Part shown: positions 1 to 9,062 of the stretch, in pieces | Numbering within the stretch: the stretch's first letter is position 1 | Layout: the number at the start of each line of letters is the position of its first letter | From: Pseudomonadota bacterium | Lineage (GTDB): Bacteria; Pseudomonadota; Alphaproteobacteria; Rhizobiales; Devosiaceae | NCBI GenBank assembly: GCA_023388175.1 | Contig: JAEWGT010000017.1 | Location: 553,360 to 617,359 of the forward strand | Length of the DNA: 64,000 nucleotides | Reading direction: 5' to 3' | The notes under the pieces: generated by a model | Seen by the model: the letters and a program-made list of their open reading frames with translations, nothing else | The model's database searches: none | What the model was told of the DNA's origin: nothing | Position numbers and translations under genes: made by a program

Positions 1-240
1 GTGCGCGTCACCGATATCGAGCCGGGCCTGACCGAGACCGAATTTTCGTTGGTCCGATTCAAGGGCGACGAGGACAAGGCGGGCAATGTCTATTCCGGCA
101 CCAAGGCCATGAACGCAGACGATATCGCCGAGTCCATTTTCTGGGCCACCTCGCTGCCCGAGCACGTCAACATCAACAAGATCCAGTTGATGGCCACAAC
201 GCAGGCAATCGGCCCCTTCGATATTTACCGTGGCAAGTAA
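1..240 (+). CDS. SDR family oxidoreductase, C-terminal part (YdfG-like)
   Basis: This is the last 79 codons of a short-chain dehydrogenase whose start lies left of the window; the GTG at base 1 is probably internal. The piece reads RVTDIEPGLTETEFS, then VRFKGDEDKA, and ends with an LPEHVNINKIQLM stretch. That is the C-terminal signature of YdfG-type NADP-dependent 3-hydroxy acid (malonic semialdehyde) dehydrogenases. The cofactor site and the Ser-Tyr-Lys catalytic residues are outside the window, so the substrate cannot be judged. It ends 54 bases before the sensor kinase gene and is probably unrelated to it. Confidence 0.85.
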   Translation: MRVTDIEPGLTETEFSLVRFKGDEDKAGNVYSGTKAMNADDIAESIFWATSLPEHVNINKIQLMATTQAIGPFDIYRGK

Positions 241-294
241 GCCTAAGTCTGACAGGCACTTGCGGCGGGCGATATTTTGGCACTCTAGTGCTGT

Positions 295-2490
295 ATGTCT
301 CGCCCGCCGCTTCTATCACCCCTGATCATTGCACTCGTCGCCGCCATCGCGGTCATGGCGGGCGGGGTGACGCTTTGGCAGGCCGGCAATACGCCTTGGT
401 TGGGCGCGAACCTGACACCATTTGGCGAAACCCTCGTGATCGAAAGGGGCATGTTGGACCCAGATCACGACGTTATTCTTGAAGCAATCGGAGCCGTCGG
501 ACAGGCGCCGCTGCCTGTCACGGCTCTCGACCTGCTGGCCGAGCCGGACACGCTGACCACATTTGCAGAGCTTAACGCCTTCTATGCGCGGCAGGACCAG
601 CTTTTCGCGCTTCTGCAAGAACCCCAACTCGACCTTCACGTTGCGGCTCCGGGCGAACCAGCGGTAATCCGCACGGTCGCGCCTGACCTGCGGCCCTATT
701 GGTCATTGCCGGCCAGTTTCTGGATACAGTTCGCCACTGGGATTATCAGCGCGCTCATCGCCGGCTGGGTCTGGGCGCTGCGTCCGCGTCAATTGGCGCC
801 CACTCTTTTTGCCCTTTCAGGGCTTGGCGTGCTGCTTGTCACCATGAGTTCAGCCTATTACGCCCATCGCGGACTTGCCCTGCCCAGCATCGCCTTTTCG
901 CAGCTGCTGAACATCAATCATTTCGGCGTCGCCCTGTTTGGCGGCAGCATGATCGGTTTGTTCCTGATCTATCCAAGAGCCTTGATACGCAAGCATTGGC
1001 TCTGGCTTATCCCGGCGGTCATCGGGCCCTTGTTCCTCGCCGATACATTCCAGGTTCTGACCGAGACAACGCAATACGCGATTACGACACTCATCATGAC
1101 GATGACCATCCTCGGCCTCATCGTCGCGCAATACTGGGCAACGCGGCATGCCCCCGCCGACAGGGCTGTTCTGGGTTGGCTTGGGCTTTCCGTTGCTTTC
1201 GCCATCTCCATTTTCTCGTTCCTGTCGCTGGCCCCGGACCTGCTCGGACTCCACAGCCCCCTCTCCCAGCACTACGCCGCCGGCGCCATTGTCATCATCT
1301 ATGTCGGCCTCGCCCTTGGCCTCCGCCGCTATCGATTGTTCGAGTTGGGAGAATGGGCATACCGCATCCTCTATTATACTCTTGGCGCCTTCCTGCTGCT
1401 GGCATTGGATGCGGCGCTGATTGCTGGGCTCAATCTCGAACTGGCCCCTGCGCTGGCTATCTCGCTTCTGCTTGTCGCCTTACTCTATCTGCCGCTGCGA
1501 GACTGGCTCTGGCAGCGGCTTTTCGTCCGCAACCGCATCGGTCAGCACGAAATTTTCTCCGAAGCGATGGACGTGGCCTTCGCACCAGATGCAACCGAAA
1601 GCGCCGCTCGCTGGCGCAATCTGCTCACCAGGGTGTTCGACCCGCTGGAAACGGTGGAAGGCAATCTGGTCACAAGGGCACCCACAATCGCCGAGGAAGG
1701 ACTGCGCCTTGATTTGCCGCCCGTTGCGGGCGCACCCGGCCTCAGCTTACGCTACCCTTTCGGTGGAACGGGGCTTTTCCAGCCAAACCATCGAACATTG
1801 GCGGCCAATCTGGTGACACTGACCGAACGTGCGGAAGAAAGCCGCCAGGCCTATATGCGTGGCGTCGGCGAGGAGCGGCGGCGGATGGCGCGCGACCTGC
1901 ATGATGATGTGGGCGCAAGACTGCTGACGGGTCTGCATACGGCAGACGAACGCACACGCCCCACCTTGCAGGCGGCACTGAGCGATATCCGCGCCATCGT
2001 ATCCGGCCTGGCGGGTGACGAAGCAGAACTCGGGCGCGTTCTGGCCCAGATGCGTCACGAGGCTGCCCGCCGGCTGGAAGCGGCGGATATCGACTTCGAC
2101 TGCCCACTGCCCGATGCCGACCTTCCGGTCATCCGGCTCGATTATCGTATCCACAAGGCCATTACTTCGGCGGTGCGCGAGATCGTTTCCAACGTCATCC
2201 GGCATGCCGAAGCGACGCAATTGTCCGTGACGGCCGAGCTTGAGGCAACACGCTTGATCCTGAGCTTTCAAGACAATGGCAGGGGCCTACCCGCGACCGT
2301 GCTCAACGGCGACAGTTCCGGCTATGGGCTCAAAAGCCTTCGACAACGCGTAACCGATCTCGGTGGCAATATTGCCATCGGCAATGGCATCGGCGCAACC
2401 ATCCGGCTCGACCTGCCGTTGACGCTCAACCAACGCCCCCCGGAAGAGGGGGTGAACTCAGCCGGCACGGCGATAGACTCCGTTCCATGA
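295..2490 (+). CDS. membrane sensor histidine kinase, NarL/DegS type
   Basis: This 731-residue sensor kinase phosphorylates itself on His and passes the phosphate to the regulator encoded next. A first membrane helix (about residues 5-27) is followed by about 110 extracytoplasmic residues, then a block of seven or eight helices (about 139-415). The HisKA_3 box is HDDVGARLL with His536. The HATPase_c domain shows the N box around Asn633 (REIVSNVIRHA), a G1 box DNGRGL at Asp660 and a second glycine box GYGLKSL. The stop overlaps the regulator start as ATGA. The N-terminal domain resembles the partial gene at 63637, so the two are paralogues. The signal sensed is unknown. Confidence 0.9.
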   Translation: MSRPPLLSPLIIALVAAIAVMAGGVTLWQAGNTPWLGANLTPFGETLVIERGMLDPDHDVILEAIGAVGQAPLPVTALDLLAEPDTLTTFAELNAFYARQDQLFALLQEPQLDLHVAAPGEPAVIRTVAPDLRPYWSLPASFWIQFATGIISALIAGWVWALRPRQLAPTLFALSGLGVLLVTMSSAYYAHRGLALPSIAFSQLLNINHFGVALFGGSMIGLFLIYPRALIRKHWLWLIPAVIGPLFLADTFQVLTETTQYAITTLIMTMTILGLIVAQYWATRHAPADRAVLGWLGLSVAFAISIFSFLSLAPDLLGLHSPLSQHYAAGAIVIIYVGLALGLRRYRLFELGEWAYRILYYTLGAFLLLALDAALIAGLNLELAPALAISLLLVALLYLPLRDWLWQRLFVRNRIGQHEIFSEAMDVAFAPDATESAARWRNLLTRVFDPLETVEGNLVTRAPTIAEEGLRLDLPPVAGAPGLSLRYPFGGTGLFQPNHRTLAANLVTLTERAEESRQAYMRGVGEERRRMARDLHDDVGARLLTGLHTADERTRPTLQAALSDIRAIVSGLAGDEAELGRVLAQMRHEAARRLEAADIDFDCPLPDADLPVIRLDYRIHKAITSAVREIVSNVIRHAEATQLSVTAELEATRLILSFQDNGRGLPATVLNGDSSGYGLKSLRQRVTDLGGNIAIGNGIGATIRLDLPLTLNQRPPEEGVNSAGTAIDSVP

Positions 2491-3152
2491 ACGCACCCAG
2501 CCCTGCCGACAGTCCACGAACCTGCCTGCTGATTGAAGATCAGCCGACCACGCGCGACTGGATGCTTGGCGTGATTGCCGGAGCCTTTCCCGCCACACAG
2601 GTCGCAACGGCGGGATCGCTCAAGGCGGCCAATACATGGCTGGATCAGCATGGCAAAGCGCTGTGGCTGGCCATTATCGATCTCGGCCTGCCGGACGGTT
2701 CCGGCATAGACATCGTCCGACGCCTGCAAGCCGAATTCCCGGATGTGCTGCCCGTCGTTGCCACGATCTACGATGACGACGCCCACCTCTTCGACGCGAT
2801 AGCGGCTGGCGCGCGCGGCTATGTGCTCAAAGAGGAAGAGGCCCCGCTTCTCATCGGCTATCTGCAACGCATAGAGCGGGGCGAGCCTCCGCTATCGCCA
2901 TCAATCGCCCTGCGGATGCTCAGCCATTTTCGCGCTCCCGCAACGAGACCGCCGGACGATGCCGGTCTCAGCCCGCGCGAAACCGAGGTTCTGGCGCTTC
3001 TGGCGCGTGGCCTGACAGTTGCCGAAGCGGCGCGCAAACTCACCCTGCAACCTCAAACCGTCGCCTCCTACGTGAAGGTGATCTATCAGAAGCTGAGCAT
3101 TTCCAGCCGCGCCGAAGCCACCCGCGAGGCAATCCGGCGAGGACTGGCCTAG
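2487..3152 (+). CDS. LuxR/NarL-family response regulator
   Basis: This 221-residue cytoplasmic regulator is the partner of the preceding kinase, with a 4-base start/stop overlap. The receiver domain (about 12-130) has the acidic pair Glu17-Asp18, the phospho-acceptor Asp65 in AIIDLGLPDG, and the switch lysine in YVLKEEE. The C-terminal LuxR-type helix-turn-helix (about 155-221) starts LSPRETEVLALLARG and carries the typical recognition helix TVASYVKVIYQKL. Target genes cannot be read from the sequence. The convergent Ldh_2 gene overlaps its stop by four bases. Confidence 0.93.
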   Translation: MNAPSPADSPRTCLLIEDQPTTRDWMLGVIAGAFPATQVATAGSLKAANTWLDQHGKALWLAIIDLGLPDGSGIDIVRRLQAEFPDVLPVVATIYDDDAHLFDAIAAGARGYVLKEEEAPLLIGYLQRIERGEPPLSPSIALRMLSHFRAPATRPPDDAGLSPRETEVLALLARGLTVAEAARKLTLQPQTVASYVKVIYQKLSISSRAEATREAIRRGLA

Positions 3153-4183
3153 AGTCCGAGAAAGTTGGCCGTGTCCGGATCGACGGGGATGCCCTCGGCC
3201 CGCCGCCGGTCCATTTCTACCCATTCCCGGTCGCCGGGCGCCATGACAGTGCTGTCATGACGCGCCGGTGAATTGCGCAGGCTGGCCAGATAGTGCGTGA
3301 TAGCCGCGCCGAAGGCGGCGCGCCCGGCAAACTTGTCCGGGTCGATGACCAGCACGAAGTGGCCCATGTTTCTCGGCGTGGAAATGTCGTCACCGCCATA
3401 CATTGGGATAAAATCGGGATCGAGCGTCGTGCCGGTCAGGAGCGCCGAGAACAGTGTCGCCACTCCGGCCAGCGCCGCACCTTTGTAGCCATAGTCCACG
3501 CCACCCAACGGCAGGAGCATATCGGCCTCATGCGGATTTGTGGTGGGCACGCCATCCGGCGTTGCCGCCACACCCTCAGGAAGTGGCTCGTCGAGCGAAC
3601 GGTGCAACAACACGCGATTGAGCGGGATTGAAGAGGTGGCCATATCGAGCAACCACGGCCTGCTGCCCGGCACCGGCGCGGCAAAGGCCAGGGGATTGGT
3701 GCCGTGAAACTTCTGCGCCCCGTCGAACAGGGCCACCATGGAATCGGTATTGGTGGTGGCGAAGGTGACAAAACCCTGTTCGGCACCAGCCAGAGCATAG
3801 GCGCCTGCTGCGCCCAGATGCGAGGAGTTCTTCACCCCTACCGCACCGACCCCGGCCTCGCGCGCCAGCGCAATGCCGGTTTCGACCGCCCTGTAGGCAG
3901 CATAGTGACCCAGGCCATCGTCCCCATCGACCATGGCGCTGCCGGCGCCGCGTTGCTCAACCGCAAGCGCGGGGCTCTTGTTCAGCCGCCCGCCGCCAAG
4001 CATGCGGCAATAATGGCCGGTAAGCCGCACGCCATGGCTGTCGACCCCCACCAGCGAGGCATGAAGCATGGCTTTGACTGCGGCATTGCGCGATTCAAGG
4101 CTGGCCCCGGCCTCGGCCAGACGGGCATCCACCCGCTCGCGCAAAAGAGCTTCGGCAAACAGTGGGGCCGCGGCATTCTGCAT
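3149..4183 (-). CDS. Ldh_2-family malate/L-lactate-type dehydrogenase
   Basis: This 344-residue NAD(P)-dependent oxidoreductase belongs to the malate/L-lactate dehydrogenase (Ldh_2) family, unrelated in fold to classical LDH. Family hallmarks are visible: the VDSHGVRLTGHY segment with the conserved histidine, KNSSHLGAAG, and the TTNTDSMVALF and GTNPLAFAAP cofactor-binding stretches. Members reduce 2-oxo acids or cyclic imines (sulfolactate, ureidoglycolate, Delta1-piperideine-2-carboxylate), so the substrate is open. AAGGA lies six bases before the ATG. The gene is divergent from the oxygenase operon, with a 149-base shared upstream region. Confidence 0.85.
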   Translation of the reverse strand: MQNAAAPLFAEALLRERVDARLAEAGASLESRNAAVKAMLHASLVGVDSHGVRLTGHYCRMLGGGRLNKSPALAVEQRGAGSAMVDGDDGLGHYAAYRAVETGIALAREAGVGAVGVKNSSHLGAAGAYALAGAEQGFVTFATTNTDSMVALFDGAQKFHGTNPLAFAAPVPGSRPWLLDMATSSIPLNRVLLHRSLDEPLPEGVAATPDGVPTTNPHEADMLLPLGGVDYGYKGAALAGVATLFSALLTGTTLDPDFIPMYGGDDISTPRNMGHFVLVIDPDKFAGRAAFGAAITHYLASLRNSPARHDSTVMAPGDREWVEMDRRRAEGIPVDPDTANFLGL

Positions 4184-4332
4184 GATTTGTCCTTCTCATA
4201 AGCGAAGTCACCATATCAGTCTCTGTCGCGGCAGCACACTTTCATGCCTTCAGCGCATGGCCCTGTTGGCAACTTTATGCTGGCACTCGCGGGCAATGGG
4301 ACTATTGTGACAGCCATAGTTGAGACCAAGCC

Positions 4333-5229
4333 ATGCCCAAAGCCCCAGATCCCGTCACCGCAAACCTCTGGTATGTGGTGGCCGCCACAGATGAATTGAC
4401 CCCCGGACAGGTCGCGACCACCCTTTTGCTCGACAGGCGCGTTGCCATGACCCGCGCCATGGATGGCGAGCCGGTCGTGTGGTTACGCAGCAGCGAGGAG
4501 AATGGCGACGAGATAGACGCCGAGACAATTCTGGATCGCCTGCCGGTCAAGAATGCCTATGGCTATACCTGGACCTGTCTCGGCACCCCGGACGCGGACC
4601 TCTTTCCCATTCCAGAATTTGCCGAACCTGATCGCAAGAACATGAGTTGCGGCTCCATCGGTATTCACGTCTCCGCGCCTCGCGCCGTGGAGAACTTCCT
4701 CGACATGGGACACTTCCCTTATGTCCATACCGACATTCTGGGTTCCGAACCCCATACGGAGGTCAAGGAATACGACGTCGAGGTTTCCGAGGAACGCGAC
4801 GAGGTTCTGGCCACCCGATGCCGCTTCATCCAGCCGCGCGCCGCCAAATCGGCAACCGCGGCGATGGAAGTGGAATACGTCTATCGCGTGCCGCATCCGT
4901 TCTGCTCGGTGCTCTATAAATCCTGCCCCGAAGACGAAAGCCGCCAGGACGTCATCGGCATCTTTCTGCAACCCATGACCGAAGAAACCTGTCGGGCACA
5001 CCTGCTGCAATCGATGATCGACTCCTATTCTACCATCAAGGATATGCGCCGTTTCCAGCAGACCATTTTCGGGCAGGACAAGCCGATCCTCGAGAACCAG
5101 TATCCCAAGAAGCTCCCGCTCGACCCGCGCGCAGAAACGCCCATCCGCGCCGATAAGAGTGCCATTGCCTATCGCCGCTGGCTGAGCCAGAAGGGCATCA
5201 CCTATGGGGTGATCCCCCAAGCGAGCTGA
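4333..5229 (+). CDS. NdmC-like oxygenase catalytic subunit without Rieske cluster
   Basis: This 298-residue protein has the mononuclear-iron catalytic domain of Rieske oxygenase alpha subunits. The motif NFLDMGHFPYVH gives Asp124 as the electron bridge and His127/His132 as iron ligands; Asp249 in FGQDKPILENQ is the likely third ligand. The first 90 residues keep the start of a Rieske fold (NLWYVVAATDEL) but contain no C-x-H or C-x2-H cluster motif, so it cannot carry its own [2Fe-2S] centre. The next gene supplies a Rieske domain on the reductase and a GST follows, exactly the NdmC, NdmD, NdmE arrangement of bacterial methylxanthine N7-demethylase. An N-demethylase or other oxidative dealkylation role is inferred; the substrate is unknown. 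Confidence 0.85.
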   Translation: MPKAPDPVTANLWYVVAATDELTPGQVATTLLLDRRVAMTRAMDGEPVVWLRSSEENGDEIDAETILDRLPVKNAYGYTWTCLGTPDADLFPIPEFAEPDRKNMSCGSIGIHVSAPRAVENFLDMGHFPYVHTDILGSEPHTEVKEYDVEVSEERDEVLATRCRFIQPRAAKSATAAMEVEYVYRVPHPFCSVLYKSCPEDESRQDVIGIFLQPMTEETCRAHLLQSMIDSYSTIKDMRRFQQTIFGQDKPILENQYPKKLPLDPRAETPIRADKSAIAYRRWLSQKGITYGVIPQAS

Positions 5230-5325
5230 TCGCGCGGCTGCCGCCTCGTACGCCAAGGCCCCCCGGCAGCCAGTCCACAATATCCGCAATCGTGGCGCGA
5301 TTGCTGGCCTTGACGGACAACACAC

Positions 5326-7035
5326 ATGCCCCTGAGTCTATCAGACCCCACCTGGTATCCCATCGCCTCGAGCGAGGACCTGCCTTTTCGCCATGTCTAT
5401 CACGGCCAGCTTCTGGGCCGCGAACTCGCCGTCTGGCGGGCCGATGACGGCCATGTCAATGTCTGGGAAAATCGGTGCCTCCATCGTGGCGTGCGTCTGT
5501 CTATCGGCATCAACGAAGGGCAGGAACTGAAGTGCCAGTATCACGGCTGGCGCTATGCCAATCAGTCGGCGGGCTGCACCTATATCCCCGCGCACCCGGC
5601 AGATGCGCCCGCCCGTCGGATCGAGAACCGCAAATATCAGACCCGCGAAGCCTATGGCCTCATCTGGTCCGCCGCCAATGACGACCAGCCCTTCCGCCCC
5701 TTTCCGGGCGCCGAAGGCCATGACTGGTTCGCGCTCCGCCCGGTACCCGTCAATGCGACCCCCGAAGATGTCGTGGCCGGCCTTGCCCGCCTCGCGCCGG
5801 ACGACCAGCCCGCAGACCTGTTTCCCGGCCTCGCGCTGCGGGTCGCTGGTGCCTATTACTTCGTGCAGCCTGTCGATGCGGGTCGCGCCGTCATTCGCGG
5901 CCTGCTGCCGGAACGGCCGGCCCATGAACTGGCCGCCCTGCGGCATTACAATGAGACGCTGACCAAGCTGCGCGACCAGTTGGAACGCGCCGCTGCCAAA
6001 AAACCAGCGCCCGAACCGCTGACGCCCGTCTTTGAAAAGGTTTCGGCCGAACTGGCAACGATGCCGGAAATCGCCATTCCGCGCGGGAACGTCTTTAATG
6101 TCGTGGTCAAGCGCAAATGGCAGAATGCGGACGGCGTTGTCAGCTTTGAATTTGCCGATCGCGACGGCCGGCACCTGCCCACCTTCCAGCCTGGCGCGCA
6201 TATCGATGTTCACCTGCCCAATGGGCTGGTCCGCCAATACTCACTGACCAACGGGCCCGGCGACCTGATGAGCTACATCATCGGGGTCAAGCAGGAAAGC
6301 GCATCGAAGGGGGGCTCCAAGGTGCTGGTCGAGACTGTCCGCGAGGGCGACATCCTGGCCATTTCCGAGCCACGCAACAATTTCCCGCTGCGCCGGGATG
6401 CCACTCGCACCGTGCTGATTGCTGGCGGTATCGGCATTACACCGCTTCTTTCGATGGCGCGCTTCCTCGACAAGTCGAACCTGCCCTACGAATTGCATTA
6501 TTTCACCCGGACAGGCGAAAGCGCTGCCTTCAGCAGCGATCTGGCGGTGCTGCATGGCCAGATCGAGACCCATGTGGGCATGGCGCGTGATAACGTGCGG
6601 GCCAAGGTGGCGGCTGTGCTCGGCACCTGGCAATTCGCCAATCACGTCTATATTTGCGGCCCCGGCCCCATGCTCGAAATGGTGCAGCAGGAAGCAGCAG
6701 CCCTCGACTGGCCCGACGAGGCCGTGCATTTTGAATATTTCCAGAATGACAAGGTCATCGACAGTTCGTCCGCCTTCGATGTGGAACTGGCGCGCTCGGC
6801 CATGACACTGCATGTGCCTGCCGGAAAGACCATACTCGAAACCATGCGCGAGGCCGGGCTCACTGTGCCCTCATCCTGTGAGCAGGGCGCCTGCGGCACT
6901 TGCCTCACCACGGTCATCGAAGGCGAGGTGGACCATCAGGACGTCTATCTCAACAAAAGCGAGAAAGCCGCCAATTCCTGCATGATGACCTGTGTGAGCC
7001 GGGCGAAATCGGCCCGCCTGGTGCTGGATATTTAA
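5326..7035 (+). CDS. Rieske-domain oxygenase reductase (NdmD-like)
   Basis: This 569-residue protein moves electrons from NAD(P)H to the oxygenase. Domains in order are: an N-terminal Rieske domain with Cys51-x-His53 and Cys70-x2-His73; a linker; a flavin and NAD(P)H-binding phthalate-dioxygenase-reductase module (about 255-470, with RQYSLTNGP for flavin and IAGGIGITPLL for nucleotide binding); and a C-terminal plant-type ferredoxin with the CEQGACGTC cluster motif plus a later cysteine. Ordinary VanB-type reductases (about 320 residues) lack the Rieske part; NdmD (about 590) has it. Here it must donate the Rieske cluster that the preceding subunit lacks. The GST gene starts three bases after the stop. 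Confidence 0.9.
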   Translation: MPLSLSDPTWYPIASSEDLPFRHVYHGQLLGRELAVWRADDGHVNVWENRCLHRGVRLSIGINEGQELKCQYHGWRYANQSAGCTYIPAHPADAPARRIENRKYQTREAYGLIWSAANDDQPFRPFPGAEGHDWFALRPVPVNATPEDVVAGLARLAPDDQPADLFPGLALRVAGAYYFVQPVDAGRAVIRGLLPERPAHELAALRHYNETLTKLRDQLERAAAKKPAPEPLTPVFEKVSAELATMPEIAIPRGNVFNVVVKRKWQNADGVVSFEFADRDGRHLPTFQPGAHIDVHLPNGLVRQYSLTNGPGDLMSYIIGVKQESASKGGSKVLVETVREGDILAISEPRNNFPLRRDATRTVLIAGGIGITPLLSMARFLDKSNLPYELHYFTRTGESAAFSSDLAVLHGQIETHVGMARDNVRAKVAAVLGTWQFANHVYICGPGPMLEMVQQEAAALDWPDEAVHFEYFQNDKVIDSSSAFDVELARSAMTLHVPAGKTILETMREAGLTVPSSCEQGACGTCLTTVIEGEVDHQDVYLNKSEKAANSCMMTCVSRAKSARLVLDI

Positions 7036-7038
7036 GCG

Positions 7039-7689
7039 ATGACCATCACCCTCTACGACTTCGAACTCTCCGGCAATTGCTACAAACTGCGTCTGCTGAT
7101 GAGCATTCTGAACTTGCCCTACGACATCGTGCCGGTGGATTTCTTCCCCGGGCGCGAGCACAAGTCGGACTGGTTCCTGCGGCTCAATCCCTTCGGGCAA
7201 TTGCCCGTGCTGCAGGATGACGGCCTGACGCTTTCCGACAGCGGCGCCATTCTTGCCTATCTGGCGAAAAAGTACGACACATCAGGCCTTTGGTTCCCCG
7301 ATGATCCGGCCATCACCGCCGAAGTGCTGCGCTGGCATGGCGTCGCCGACGACATCACCGCCACCAGCTCTGCGGCGCGGCTGGCGCTCGGCTACGACTA
7401 TGCTTTCGATATCGAAAAGAGCCAGAAGGGCGCGCATCGCATCTTCCGCATCATGGACGAGCATCTCTGGTTCGGAGAAAAATCCGGCCGCGACTGGCTG
7501 TGCTCGCCCGCCCATCCAACTACCGCCGATATCGCCTGCTTCCCCTATGTGATGCTCTCTGAGGAAGGCGGAATTTCCCGGCAGGATTATCCTGCCCTGC
7601 GGCGCTGGACCGACCGGGTGAGGCGCATTCCGGGCTTCACCGTCATGTCGGGCATTTTCCCCGCCGGCAAGGCGCTTGAACAGGCTTGA
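7039..7689 (+). CDS. glutathione S-transferase family protein (possible NdmE-like subunit)
   Basis: This 216-residue protein has an N-terminal thioredoxin-like domain (FELSGNCYKLRLLMSIL, then the LPVLQD and LSDSGAIL glutathione-binding segments) and an all-helical C-terminal domain from about residue 90. Its start lies three bases after the reductase stop, so it is surely in the same operon. In the caffeine-degrading Pseudomonas NdmCDE system a GST homologue (NdmE) is needed as a structural subunit of the Rieske-less demethylase. The position here suggests that role, but true glutathione transfer to a pathway product cannot be excluded. Confidence 0.85.
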   Translation: MTITLYDFELSGNCYKLRLLMSILNLPYDIVPVDFFPGREHKSDWFLRLNPFGQLPVLQDDGLTLSDSGAILAYLAKKYDTSGLWFPDDPAITAEVLRWHGVADDITATSSAARLALGYDYAFDIEKSQKGAHRIFRIMDEHLWFGEKSGRDWLCSPAHPTTADIACFPYVMLSEEGGISRQDYPALRRWTDRVRRIPGFTVMSGIFPAGKALEQA

Positions 7690-7769
7690 GCGGGTAAAAC
7701 CATTGCCGGCGGCTGGAACTTGACCGCCAATGCCGCTATTGGCTTGGTTAAAGCGAGGAGAAGATCCCC

Positions 7770-8939
7770 ATGATCATCGAGCCCAAGATCCGCGGCTTCA
7801 TCTGCACCACTGCCCACCCGACCGGCTGCGCCACCAATGTGCAGCGCCAGATCGACCATGTTACCATCAAGGGCGCTATCCCGTCCGATCGCAAGCGCGT
7901 GCTGGTTCTGGGCTGCTCGACCGGCTATGGCCTGGCCTCGCGCATCGTCACCACGTTTGGCAGCGATGCCGATACGGTTGGCGTGTCCTTTGAGCGCGAA
8001 CCCGGCGAGACCAAGCCCGCCTCCGCCGGCTGGTACAATAACCGCGCCTTCGAGAACCGCGCCAAGGCGACCGGCCGCAAGGCCGTGACCATAGAGGGCG
8101 ACGCCTTTTCCGACGCCGTCAAGGCCGAGACCATAGAAGCCATCAAGGCCGAACTCGGACAGGTCGATCTCGTGGTCTATTCGCTGGCCTCCCCGGTCCG
8201 CACCGATCCCAAGGACGGGGTGACCTATCGCTCGGCAATCAAGCCCTATGGCGGTCAGGTAACGTCCAAGACGCTCAATACCGGTACCGGCGAAGTCTCT
8301 GAAATCTCAGTAGAACCTGCTACCGAGGAAGAGGCCGCCGCGACGGTCAAGGTGATGGGCGGCGAGGATTGGGAACTCTGGATCGCCGCGCTCTCCGAAG
8401 CCGGCGTACTGGCCGATGGCTTTATTTCGCTCAACTATACCTATCTCGGATCCGAGCTGACCTGGCCGATCTATCACAAGGGCACGCTGGGCCGCGCCAA
8501 GGCCGATCTTGATCGGGCCGCCGCTGCCATCCGTGCCGCCCATGGAGAGCATGCCGCCCATGTCGTGGCGCTCAAGGCCGTGGTGACTCAGGCCAGCTCC
8601 GCCATTCCGGTCGTGCCGCTCTATGGCACGCTGCTCATCAAGGTCGAGGACGAAATGGGGCTGGGCGAAGGCCCGATCCAGCAGATCGACCGCCTGTTCC
8701 GCGACAAGCTCCAGGGGGTCCTGGACCTCGATGATGAACAGCGCATCCGCGTCGACGACTGGGAACTGTCCCCGGCAATGCAAGCCGAGCTGGCCAAGCG
8801 CTGGGCCGTGCTGAACACCGACAATCTCGGCGAACTCGCCGACCTGCCGAAATACCGCGAAGAGTTTCTCCGCCTCTTCGGCTTCGCCGTTGGCGGGGTC
8901 GACTACTCCAAGGATGTTGACCCCCGCGTGGTCGACTGA
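7770..8939 (+). CDS. fabV: trans-2-enoyl-CoA/ACP reductase FabV
   Basis: This 389-residue NADH-dependent enoyl reductase does the last step of fatty-acid elongation and belongs to the triclosan-tolerant FabV class. The extended Rossmann motif reads VLVLGCSTGYGLASR. The active site Y-x8-K is Tyr235 and Lys244 in IYHKGTLGRAK, at the same numbers as in characterised FabV. Length matches the family (about 400). AGCGAGGAGAAG precedes the ATG. It stands alone and is closed by a strong terminator. It may replace or back up FabI, whose presence elsewhere in the genome is unknown. Confidence 0.97.
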   Translation: MIIEPKIRGFICTTAHPTGCATNVQRQIDHVTIKGAIPSDRKRVLVLGCSTGYGLASRIVTTFGSDADTVGVSFEREPGETKPASAGWYNNRAFENRAKATGRKAVTIEGDAFSDAVKAETIEAIKAELGQVDLVVYSLASPVRTDPKDGVTYRSAIKPYGGQVTSKTLNTGTGEVSEISVEPATEEEAAATVKVMGGEDWELWIAALSEAGVLADGFISLNYTYLGSELTWPIYHKGTLGRAKADLDRAAAAIRAAHGEHAAHVVALKAVVTQASSAIPVVPLYGTLLIKVEDEMGLGEGPIQQIDRLFRDKLQGVLDLDDEQRIRVDDWELSPAMQAELAKRWAVLNTDNLGELADLPKYREEFLRLFGFAVGGVDYSKDVDPRVVD

Positions 8940-8945
8940 ACTTTC

Positions 8946-8973
8946 AAAGGGCGCCGCTGGCGCCCTTTCTTTT
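8946..8973 (+). terminator. Rho-independent terminator after fabV
   Basis: A perfect 10-bp stem, AAAGGGCGCC and GGCGCCCTTT around a three-base loop, is followed by CTTTT. It begins seven bases after the fabV stop. Confidence 0.9.
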
Positions 8974-9062
8974 GCGCTGCCCGCACGGCTCAGCGCTGCC
9001 ATGCGAAACTTCTCCGGCCCTCATCGGTTGACCTTTGTCGACCAATGAAGGGAGAGAAGCCC

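Noticed and set aside
9001..9062. GGTTGAC-CTTT-GTCGACC near the mscS start as an operator
   Set aside because: The dyad is short and imperfect, has no second copy in view and overlaps the start region by chance-level similarity.
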